Of a DNA stretch of 64,000 nucleotides, positions 35,186 to 42,154 are shown in pieces. The notes beneath the pieces are model-generated. The model was not told where the DNA came from. It made no database searches and worked only from the letters and a program-made list of their open reading frames with translations. The number at the start of each line of letters is the position of its first letter. Position 1 is the first letter of the stretch. The stretch lies in assembly GCA_017535325.1 (NCBI GenBank), contig JAFXUC010000024.1, forward strand, positions 115,938 to 179,937, in the 5' to 3' direction. Source of the stretch: Bacteroidales bacterium. GTDB taxonomy: Bacteria; Bacteroidota; Bacteroidia; Bacteroidales; UBA3824. The translations under genes were made by a program, and so were the position numbers.

Positions 35186-35311
35186 TTTGTTTATTACTTT
35201 TTTTTGCAAAATTACAAAAATCTTCTAATAGAAAATTTTCTTTTTCAAAAAATTTTGCAACTATAAATATTGTTTGTACTTTTACGGCAAGAAAACCAAA
35301 TTGAATTATAA

Positions 35312-36097
35312 ATGAATTTCACTGACAAAAAAATTTGGATAACGGGTGCCTCCTCCGGAATCGGCGAGGCATTATGTTATGAACTATCCGCATTAGGAGC
35401 ATTTCTGATTATTTCTTCAAGACGTCAGACGGAATTGGAGAGAGTGAAAAATAACTGTCAAAACCCTGACAAAGTAAAAATTGTTCCCCTTGATTTGGAA
35501 AATTATCGCAGCATTGCTGAAATTGCAAAACCAGTTTTGGAAGAGGTTAAAAGTATTGACATTTTGATTAACAATGGCGGCATGAGTCAAAGGGCACTTG
35601 TGATTGACGAAGATTTGTCAGTGGTGGAAAAAATGATGAAAATCAATTTTTTCGGAGCAGTTGCTTTAACAAAAGAAGTTTTGCCCAAAATGGTTGAACA
35701 AAAACACGGTCATATTGTTTGTATGAGTAGTCTTGCGGGAAAATTTGGAATACCTTTGCGCTCCGGTTATGCTGCTGCAAAACATGCTCTTCACGGATTT
35801 TTTGAAACTCTGAGGGCAGAAAATTACGACAACGGAATCCGCGTAATGATGGTTTGTCCGGGATATGTCAACACGAAAGTTGCAATCAATGCTTTGGACG
35901 CAAAGGCAGAAAAGCGCGGTGTTAACGATGAAGGTCAAGAAAAAGGTCTTGACCCCAAAATAATGGCGCAAAAAATCATCAAAGGCATTGAAAAAGAAAA
36001 ACTCGAAATCACTGCCGGCGGAAGCGAGACCAACGGAATTTGGGTCAGCAGATTTTTCCCGAATTTGTTTGCAAAAATCATCAGAAGCAAAAAGTAA
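35312..36097 (+). CDS. Short-chain dehydrogenase/reductase
   Basis: The 261-residue SDR has the NAD(P) motif TGASSGIGE (residues 10-18), NNGG (a variant of NNAG), Ser in CMSSLAGKFG and the YAAAKHAL catalytic Tyr/Lys (about 155-159). A short hydrophobic region at the C-terminus (WVSRFFPNLFAKIIRSKK) suggests membrane association, as in DHRS7-like members. The substrate is unknown. It overlaps rlmD by 17 bp in convergent orientation. Confidence 0.9.
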   Translation: MNFTDKKIWITGASSGIGEALCYELSALGAFLIISSRRQTELERVKNNCQNPDKVKIVPLDLENYRSIAEIAKPVLEEVKSIDILINNGGMSQRALVIDEDLSVVEKMMKINFFGAVALTKEVLPKMVEQKHGHIVCMSSLAGKFGIPLRSGYAAAKHALHGFFETLRAENYDNGIRVMMVCPGYVNTKVAINALDAKAEKRGVNDEGQEKGLDPKIMAQKIIKGIEKEKLEITAGGSETNGIWVSRFFPNLFAKIIRSKK

Positions 36098-37433
36098 GAA
36101 GACAAACCGTTTCAACATGCACCGTGTGCGGAAACATGTCAGCAGGCTGAACTTTTTCTAAAACAAAACCGTTCTCTGTTAGAAATTTTAAATCACGCGC
36201 AAGGCTCACAGGATTGCAACTGACGTACACAAATTTCTTGGGTTTTAGTTTCAAAACGGTTTTCAAAAGTTCTTCTTCGCAGCCTTTTCTCGGCGGGTCT
36301 ACAACTACGACATCGGCTTTAACTTTTTGGTTTTCAACAAGTCTGTTGAAAATTTCGCCTGCATTGCCGCAAAGAAATTCCGCGTTGGAAATTCTGTTTA
36401 TTTCGGCGTTTTCTTTCGCGTTTTCTATTGCTTGTGGAATTATTTCAACCCCGTAAACTTTTTTTGCTTTTTGGGCTAAAAACAGAGAAATAGTTCCGAC
36501 ACCGCAATAAAGGTCAAAAACCGTTTCTTTTCCGGTTAAGGCGGCAAATTCCAAAACTTTTTCGTATAGTTTTACCGTTTGTTTTGGGTTAATCTGAAAA
36601 AACGACAGCGGCGAAATTTTATATTTTATCTTTCCGATATAGTCAGTTATGAACCCTTCACCGTAAATCGTCCGAAATTCTTTGCCGTTTATTACGTTGG
36701 TATTCTGTAAGTTAGGCGTTATGCAAACGGTTTTGATATTTCCATTATTTTCGGTTAATTTTTTTACAAGTTCGTTTTCGTAAGGCAATTTTTCGGCGTT
36801 GACGATGAGCGAAATCATCACTTCGTTAGTAAAGAATCCTTTACGTATAAGGATATGCCGCAAAATGCCGGTACAAGTGTTTTCGTCGTAAGGTTCTATA
36901 TTGTATTGTTCAAGATGCGAGATAACGGTTTTAATAATTTTTTCATTTTCTTTAATGCCGATTTTGCAGTCGGGACAAGAAATAATTTCGTGAGAATCTT
37001 TTTTGTAAATTCCCGCAATTATATTTTTGTTAACGTCCTTAGAAACAGGTATTAACGATTTGTTTCGGTAGCGGAAAATGTTTTCAGATGGTAAAGTTTC
37101 CTCTATTTTTACGCCGAAAGTTTGTAAGCAGGTTTCTACTATTTTCTTTTTCAAATTCAACTGTTCGGAATATTTCATTTGCTGAATTTGACAGCCGCCG
37201 CAAAGTTCCACAAATTGGCATTTGGTTTTTACGCGGGAGGGTGAAAATTCAAAAAATTTCAAGATTTTTGCCTTGGCGTAAGTTTTGTAACTTTCGGTGA
37301 TTTCTGCCGAAACTTTGTCGCCCGGAAGCGCAAAAGGAATGTAAACGCAAAAATTTTCGTTTACTTTTGCGATGCCGTCGCCATCTTTTCCTATTTCGGA
37401 AATTTTTAAGTTTAAAATCGTGTTTGTTTTCAT
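36081..37433 (-). CDS. rlmD: 23S rRNA (uracil-5-)-methyltransferase, RlmD/RumA type
   Basis: ATG at 37433 (MKTNTILNLKISEIGKDGDGIAKV) begins the TRAM domain; an upstream extension to 37478 would overlap the promoter. The 450-residue protein has the iron-sulfur Cys cluster CQFVELCGGCQIQQ (about 75-88) plus a later SCPDC, the SAM-binding VFDLYCGVGTISLFLA, the VDPPRKGC motif and catalytic YVSCNPVSLARDL. It makes m5U in 23S rRNA. RlmC and RlmD cannot be separated with certainty from this alone. Confidence 0.9.
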   Translation of the reverse strand: MKTNTILNLKISEIGKDGDGIAKVNENFCVYIPFALPGDKVSAEITESYKTYAKAKILKFFEFSPSRVKTKCQFVELCGGCQIQQMKYSEQLNLKKKIVETCLQTFGVKIEETLPSENIFRYRNKSLIPVSKDVNKNIIAGIYKKDSHEIISCPDCKIGIKENEKIIKTVISHLEQYNIEPYDENTCTGILRHILIRKGFFTNEVMISLIVNAEKLPYENELVKKLTENNGNIKTVCITPNLQNTNVINGKEFRTIYGEGFITDYIGKIKYKISPLSFFQINPKQTVKLYEKVLEFAALTGKETVFDLYCGVGTISLFLAQKAKKVYGVEIIPQAIENAKENAEINRISNAEFLCGNAGEIFNRLVENQKVKADVVVVDPPRKGCEEELLKTVLKLKPKKFVYVSCNPVSLARDLKFLTENGFVLEKVQPADMFPHTVHVETVCLLTFCF

Positions 37434-37444
37434 TGCGTTTTTTG

Positions 37445-37504
37445 ATGCAAAAATAGAAAAAATATTTTTGCGGGTCAAAAATATTTTCTAACTTGCCGCC
37501 GTAA
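37445..37504. repeat. 60-bp repeat, copy A, containing the rlmD promoter
   Basis: This sequence recurs at 38372-38431 in the same orientation with 53 of 60 bases identical. It contains an internal inverted repeat (AGAAAAA(A)TATTTTTG with CAAAAATATTTTCT). On the minus strand it supplies TTTG (37479-37476), 20 nt, TATTTTTG (37455-37448) for rlmD; on the plus strand it points to the orphan gene at 37563. Confidence 0.8.
37448..37479 (-). promoter_or_regulatory. Promoter of rlmD
   Basis: TTTG, 20 nt, TATTTTTG, ending 14 nt before the ATG at 37433. Confidence 0.7.
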
Positions 37505-37562
37505 TTTTTGCTTGTGAGTATGAAAGCAGGCTTAGATTTCATTTGTCAAATAATTACGAATT

Positions 37563-38003
37563 ATGCTGAAAAATGACAGATTGGACAATTATCTGAAACA
37601 TTACAATATAGAATGGGCTGTTGAATTGCCGGAAGGGTGTCCTCCGCAAGATATATTAGTCCCCGAAAATGAAAGAATGTACCGTCTGACTTTGAACACT
37701 GACAAGGTAACGGAAGATGATTTTAAATCATATATGGAAATGTTTCCCGAAAAAAAATACAACGGAAACTTAAAAGTTATGGCTGCGGGATTATCTTTAA
37801 TATCAACAAACGAGCCTCAAAGCATAATTTTACCGATGATGAAAAAGTTCTATGGAATTGCGGAATTAATTCTGAATCCAGAAGACGGAGTTTTGCAACA
37901 AACAGGCAAAAATCCAGAGCATTATACTTGGTGGCGTACAAAAAAATTTGACATTAATTCAGCAAAAATAATTAAAAATGAAAAAAACACTAAAAATAAC
38001 TGA
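37563..38003 (+). CDS. Orphan hypothetical protein
   Basis: A 146-residue soluble protein beginning MLKNDRLDNYLKHYNIEWAV, with an acidic central section (PENERMYRLTLNTDKVTEDDFKSYMEMFPEKK) and an Arg/Lys-rich end. No signal peptide, no membrane segment and no known catalytic motif. It overlaps the next gene by 26 bp in another frame, a sign of cotranslation. Both genes lie in the interval bounded by the duplicated 60-bp repeats and look like a two-gene accessory cassette. Confidence 0.65.
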   Translation: MLKNDRLDNYLKHYNIEWAVELPEGCPPQDILVPENERMYRLTLNTDKVTEDDFKSYMEMFPEKKYNGNLKVMAAGLSLISTNEPQSIILPMMKKFYGIAELILNPEDGVLQQTGKNPEHYTWWRTKKFDINSAKIIKNEKNTKNN

Positions 38004-38337
38004 GATATTGGAATATTATGACATTCCACAACTTTTTACCGCACAGGATACTGACGGTTTGGATTATTTATGCCTTGGTTTTGATATTGACGAGAGCGGA
38101 AATTTAATTTATATATCGGCGCAATTATCAAAATATCAGTTAAATTCATTTCTTAACGGCGATATGGATTTGTCATATATATTGCGTTTTGCCGAAACAA
38201 AAGAAAATTTGTATTTGGTAACTATGTTTGACGATGAAAACATTACGGCAAAGCAATTCTATGGTAAATTAAATTCAAAAATGTTGCCTGAAAAAACGTA
38301 TTTTTTTAATCCTAACCCCATGTTGCAGCCTGCTTAA
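37978..38337 (+). CDS. Orphan hypothetical protein, possibly DUF6575-like
   Basis: A 119-residue acidic protein (YYDIPQLFTAQDTDGLDYLCLGFDIDESG near the N-terminus), with the beta-rich character of small DUF6575 proteins; this resemblance is weak and remembered rather than tested. It starts inside the preceding gene. No toxin, nuclease or transmembrane signature is visible. Ends 35 bp before the second 60-bp repeat. Confidence 0.6.
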   Translation: MKKTLKITEILEYYDIPQLFTAQDTDGLDYLCLGFDIDESGNLIYISAQLSKYQLNSFLNGDMDLSYILRFAETKENLYLVTMFDDENITAKQFYGKLNSKMLPEKTYFFNPNPMLQPA

Positions 38338-38371
38338 CCAAGCCGCAATGCTGGCATACGAATAAATTTTA

Positions 38372-38431
38372 ATGCAAAAGTAGAAAAAATATTTTTGCGT
38401 ATTAAAAATATTTTCTAATTTGGCGGCGTAA
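38372..38431. repeat. 60-bp repeat, copy B
   Basis: Second copy of the sequence at 37445-37504, 927 bp away in direct orientation, seven differences. It retains a minus-strand TACTTTTG box and a plus-strand TTTG-N18-TAATTTGG that faces the structured leader and the 38664 gene. Just before it, AGCCGCAATGCT (38341-38352, with flanking bases) matches half of the REP-like 24-mer. Confidence 0.8.
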
Positions 38432-38449
38432 AAAACATAGAATTGAAAG

Positions 38450-38630
38450 AGCGTTTGCCCTTAAATTGACAAATCTGAAATCGGCAAAATTTCAAAATAG
38501 CAATGTCAGTTAGGGTAAATGCTCACACTCGCTATAAGGGTGTGGGCTTTCTTTATAGTATTGCTATGGCTTTGCCGAGCCTCAGATTTGCTATGAAGAT
38601 GTGTCCGCACCTTTCTTTTTTGTGTGTGGA
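38450..38630 (+). ncRNA. Candidate structured 5' leader RNA of the 38664 gene
   Basis: Three stems can be drawn, each with G-U pairs. Stem 1: AGCGTTTGCCCT (38450-38461) with AGGGTAAATGCT (38512-38523), plus TGACA/TGTCA (38467-38471 with 38504-38508) and an inner TGAAAT/ATTTCA hairpin. Stem 2: GCTCACACTC (38521-38530) with GGGTGTGGGC (38538-38547), 7-nt loop. Stem 3: TCCGCAC (38604-38610) with GTGTGGA (38624-38630). Stems 1 and 2 share three bases, so they stack or compete. This occupies most of the 326-bp gene-free stretch 38338-38663. No known Rfam class was recognised. Confidence 0.45.
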
Positions 38631-38653
38631 AATTGAAAAGTTTAACATAACAA

Positions 38654-38659
38654 AGGAGG
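38654..38659 (+). promoter_or_regulatory. Strong Shine-Dalgarno site for the 38664 gene
   Basis: AGGAGG with only 4 nt (AAAT) to the ATG at 38664. Such a site is rare in this window and supports both the start and control at the level of translation by the leader. Confidence 0.65.
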
Positions 38660-38663
38660 AAAT

Positions 38664-41600
38664 ATGAAAAAAGTATTGATGATTATTATAATCGCAGTTG
38701 TCGCAGTGTCTTACACTTTTGGACAGGATGCGGTTAATCAATCCGAGGAAAAGTGGTTGTCTGAAATGGATGCAAAAAGTGAATACGGATACGGCGAAGA
38801 TTCTGTTGAATGTATGAATTTATTATCTCAATTTCAAGAATTTACGAAAAAAGCTGATTTGAAAAGTTCTTATCCTTCTTGGTCTGTTTTATTTAATAAA
38901 TATCCCAAAAGTTCACAAAGTATCTATTCTAACGGCGTGAATATAGTAAAATTCAAAATGTCCAAAGCCTCGAACCGAGTTGAACAACAGTTATGGGTTG
39001 ATACCTTGATGTTGTTATATGACAGGTGGATTCATTTTTTCGCTGATAAGAGCGAGAAATACGATAAAGATTATATTTTGAGTCGCAAAAATCAGGATAT
39101 GAGGATGTATTGCAAAGAACCTATTATACATGGTTATAATACACAAAAAAAATCAATAGAATTGCATAGTGAAACAGCAAAAGTTTGGGATGGCAAAATC
39201 GCTAAGCAGTTTGCGGGCGGAAGCGGAACAGAAGAAGACCCGTATTTGATTTCAAACGGTCAAGAATTGGCTTTAATAAACAAATTTGCAAAAAAAACTC
39301 CAAAGGCGACTCATTACAAATTAACGTCTGATATTATCCTGAATACAAATCAGTCATTGAACAGATACAGCAAAGGTGTAAAACAATGGTCTCCAATATA
39401 TGCAGAAGGAAGTTTTGACGGGGACGGACATACGGTTTATGGTGTATTTGTCGTGTCTAAGCCTAAAAAATATGAAACTTACAGTTCTGGTCTGTTTGGC
39501 TGGTTTGAAGGTCCAATAAGCAACTTGCATGTTAGAAACTCATACATAGAAGGTGTTATATGCGTTGGTGGCATAGCAGGAGAGTGCTATCAACCCATAA
39601 AAAACTGTTCATTTGATGGTACTTTGGTGTCGAAGCCTGGTAAATTTGAAAACGTAGCAATGGGTGGTATTGTCGGAAGAGGTGTTAATGTACAAGAATG
39701 TGTCAGTTATGGAACTCTCAATGGTAAATATGGCTGGTACTATAAATATCCTTATGATTACGTGGAAAAAGGATATGGCGTGAAATATAAAGGTGGTATA
39801 ATTGGGGTAGTATGCCGAAGAGACAAAAATGACGACTCTACAATTATTTCTATCGCCTATTGTGCTAATTTTATGAAGATAATGGGAGATGGAAACGAAA
39901 CAGCAGGAATAGTAGGATATATGCTGAAAGAAGAATATCTTAAAGACAGTAATTTGGTTTTCCCTGTTTATAGTTGCTATAATAATGGCGAGATATTAAG
40001 CAAATACTATGATGTCATTGGGGGCTACTATCTGAAGAATGAAAACTGTTATAATGTTGATTACAAGTCATTTGGCAGAACCATTTTTAATGTTGAAAAA
40101 GAGAAACTTACAAGCGGAATTTTTTTTAACGATTATGTACACTGGAAAGAAAGTCCCGGAAATTTTCCTTTGCCTTATAAATCAGATAAAGAACGGATTC
40201 AGGCAATTGACAGTATTAATGATTTGTTGGAAAAACAAAAAGTGGAGTATTTTTTGAGTTTGAAAGAACGTGCCGAAAAAAATGATAAGGAAGCATTTTA
40301 TGAACTTGCATTGTTATACGAATATGGGGACGGTACAGACCAAGATTATGAAAGAGCATTCAATTGGTATCAAAAAGCCGCAAATCTCAACAATATAAAT
40401 GCATGGGTCAAAATGGGAGACTGTTATTATTATGGCAATGGTGCAGATCAAAATTATAAAACCGCATTTACGTGGTATCAAAAGGCGGCGAACAAAAAAA
40501 ACGTCGAGGCATATTGCCGCATGGGAAAGTGTTTTGAATTTGGAACTGGTGCAGCACAAAACATAAAAACCGCTTCTCAATGGTATCAAAAGGCGGTAGA
40601 TACGGATAGCATTATTGGAAAATTAGCATACGAAAACTTTATAAAGCGTGAAGATTATAAAAAGTCAATTCCATATAAAAATGCAGGAAACGAAGCACTT
40701 TTTGCGCAAAACTATCAAAAAGCGGTAGAAAATTATTTGACAGCGGAGAGTTTGTCGGGAGATTCGGAGGTTCAATACAGACTTGGCGTTTGTTATGATT
40801 CTTTGCATAAAGTCGGAGATGCCTTTCTTTGGTACAGCAGGTCGGCAGCACAGGGAAATGAAAATGCGAATAAGGAAATGTCCCGTATAAAATACAAACT
40901 TGGCGTTGCCTTTTATCAGGCAGGGGATTATTCAAATGCGTTAAAATGGTATAAAGCAGCAGTAAAATTGGGCAATGCCGAAGCCGCAAACAATATCGGG
41001 TGTATGTATTTCAGCGGAACAGGTGTAAAACAGGATTTGTTAGACGCTAACTATTGGTTTAGAAAAGCCGAAGCACTCGGCAGTAAAGAAGCGTCGCACA
41101 ACTTATATTTGTCATATATGCAGTCCAAGGAAAAACTCAGACAGAGTCGGGCGGAAGCATGGACTGATTTTTTCAATTCTGTAAGTACCATTGCCCAATC
41201 CGTAAGTGAAATAAGCAGCACCATAAAAAACTGGAATAACACTACGGAATATGTCAGCAGCGATTATACAACAGCCGGTACATCCTCCATAGGAGTCAGC
41301 AGTTCAAATAGTAGTAACAGTTCCGGCTATCAATATAAAGCGTCGGACGGAACTTTGTGGTATACCCGAAATCAAGCGGTGACCCATAACAAAGCCGCTA
41401 ATATGGATCATGATATGATGAATTGTAGATGTGGAAATGGTGAGTGTTACGAATGTAAAGGTACAGGTAAATGCAGTAATTGTAAAGATAATGTGTTTAC
41501 TGACAGAAACGGAAAAAAGTGGGGATTGTATTGTTCCAGTGCTGTTGATAAAGCAAATAAATACAAATACGATGATGAAAAATGCAGAGATTTTGAACAC

Positions 41601-41756
41601 GATTTATGTTCAAATTGTTATGGACATAATGGCTCTATGGTATGCTCTGAATGTCGCGGGGAAAAAAAATGTCCTCGTTGTAGTGCCTATCGTGAAAAAG
41701 GACATCAAGAACATTTGAAAAATGTAGAAAAGGCAAAACAAAGGTCTGGTAATTAA
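38664..41756 (+). CDS. 1030-residue secreted protein with GLUG-like, Sel1 and Cys-cluster regions
   Basis: After a signal peptide (MIIIIAVVAVSYTFGQ) comes a helical part, then a beta-helix-like region from about residue 185 (AGGSGTEEDPYLISNGQELALIN, followed by GLUG-type repeats such as GGIAGECYQPIKNCSFDG) to about 510. From about 530 to 830 there are Sel1/TPR repeats (EYGDGTDQDYERAFNWYQKAAN and similar). A Ser-rich linker leads to a Cys-rich end (about 915-1015) with repeated CxxC/CxGxG pairs (CYECKGTGKCSNC, CSECRGEKKCPRC) like a DnaJ zinc region. This order of modules is not one I recognise. Role unknown. Confidence 0.75.
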   Translation: MKKVLMIIIIAVVAVSYTFGQDAVNQSEEKWLSEMDAKSEYGYGEDSVECMNLLSQFQEFTKKADLKSSYPSWSVLFNKYPKSSQSIYSNGVNIVKFKMSKASNRVEQQLWVDTLMLLYDRWIHFFADKSEKYDKDYILSRKNQDMRMYCKEPIIHGYNTQKKSIELHSETAKVWDGKIAKQFAGGSGTEEDPYLISNGQELALINKFAKKTPKATHYKLTSDIILNTNQSLNRYSKGVKQWSPIYAEGSFDGDGHTVYGVFVVSKPKKYETYSSGLFGWFEGPISNLHVRNSYIEGVICVGGIAGECYQPIKNCSFDGTLVSKPGKFENVAMGGIVGRGVNVQECVSYGTLNGKYGWYYKYPYDYVEKGYGVKYKGGIIGVVCRRDKNDDSTIISIAYCANFMKIMGDGNETAGIVGYMLKEEYLKDSNLVFPVYSCYNNGEILSKYYDVIGGYYLKNENCYNVDYKSFGRTIFNVEKEKLTSGIFFNDYVHWKESPGNFPLPYKSDKERIQAIDSINDLLEKQKVEYFLSLKERAEKNDKEAFYELALLYEYGDGTDQDYERAFNWYQKAANLNNINAWVKMGDCYYYGNGADQNYKTAFTWYQKAANKKNVEAYCRMGKCFEFGTGAAQNIKTASQWYQKAVDTDSIIGKLAYENFIKREDYKKSIPYKNAGNEALFAQNYQKAVENYLTAESLSGDSEVQYRLGVCYDSLHKVGDAFLWYSRSAAQGNENANKEMSRIKYKLGVAFYQAGDYSNALKWYKAAVKLGNAEAANNIGCMYFSGTGVKQDLLDANYWFRKAEALGSKEASHNLYLSYMQSKEKLRQSRAEAWTDFFNSVSTIAQSVSEISSTIKNWNNTTEYVSSDYTTAGTSSIGVSSSNSSNSSGYQYKASDGTLWYTRNQAVTHNKAANMDHDMMNCRCGNGECYECKGTGKCSNCKDNVFTDRNGKKWGLYCSSAVDKANKYKYDDEKCRDFEHDLCSNCYGHNGSMVCSECRGEKKCPRCSAYREKGHQEHLKNVEKAKQRSGN

Positions 41757-41813
41757 TATCCGACTGTTGTCGCGCTGATTGCGGAAGTAGTGCATAAATA
41801 ATGATTTTTATAC

Positions 41814-41903
41814 AGTTTTGGCAAAATTACCGCACTAAATTTGCCAAAACTTAGAAAAATAACATAGTTTTGGCAAAATTGCCATATAAATTTTGCCAAA
41901 ACT
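41814..41903. repeat. Two palindromes of a shared 15-mer (operator-like)
   Basis: AGTTTTGGCAAA (41814-41825) with TTTGCCAAAACT (41840-41851), and AGTTTTGGCAAAATT (41866-41880) with AATTTTGCCAAAACT (41889-41903). The four arms are the same sequence in alternating orientation. The second palindrome supplies the -33 TTTG of the next promoter, so a protein bound there should repress it. Confidence 0.8.
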
Positions 41904-41922
41904 GTATTTTTTTGTATATTTG
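41892..41922 (+). promoter_or_regulatory. Promoter of the AAA-ATPase remnant
   Basis: TTTG (41892-41895), 19 nt, TATATTTG (41915-41922), 28 nt before the ATG at 41951. The match to the Bacteroidota consensus is complete. Confidence 0.75.
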
Positions 41923-41950
41923 CGGCAGATTCTTTAAAAAAAATATTGTT

Positions 41951-42013
41951 ATGGAAAAGAATATTATAATAGGTCGCGAAAGGGAAAAAAAATTTCTTTT
42001 GAAAATTTTTTAA
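41951..42013 (+). pseudogene. 5' remnant of an AAA-family ATPase gene
   Basis: Twenty codons read MEKNIIIGREREKKFLLKIF and then stop. MEKNIIIGRERE is the usual start of the Bacteroidota ATPase family related to the archaeal-type PF01637/PF13173 ATPases, which continues with a Walker A site (YGRRRVGKT type) some 15 residues later. Nothing of that remains. With the promoter and palindromes upstream intact, this is a gene head left after deletion of about 1.1 kb. The rest of the 398-bp gene-free stretch 41757-42154 holds the palindromes and the secA promoter. Confidence 0.7.
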
Positions 42014-42051
42014 TTTTTTTTTAAAATTGCAATTTAAATAAAAACAATCTA

Positions 42052-42083
42052 TTTGTTTTTTCGGTGATAATTTTTTAAATTTG
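42052..42083 (+). promoter_or_regulatory. Promoter of secA
   Basis: TTTG (42052-42055), 20 nt, TAAATTTG (42076-42083), 72 nt before the ATG; a full consensus match. Confidence 0.75.
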
Positions 42084-42154
42084 CGGATTGAAATTAATGG
42101 GTGATATACCCAAGTAATTAATAATCAGCAAAATAATAAAAACATCAAATATAA

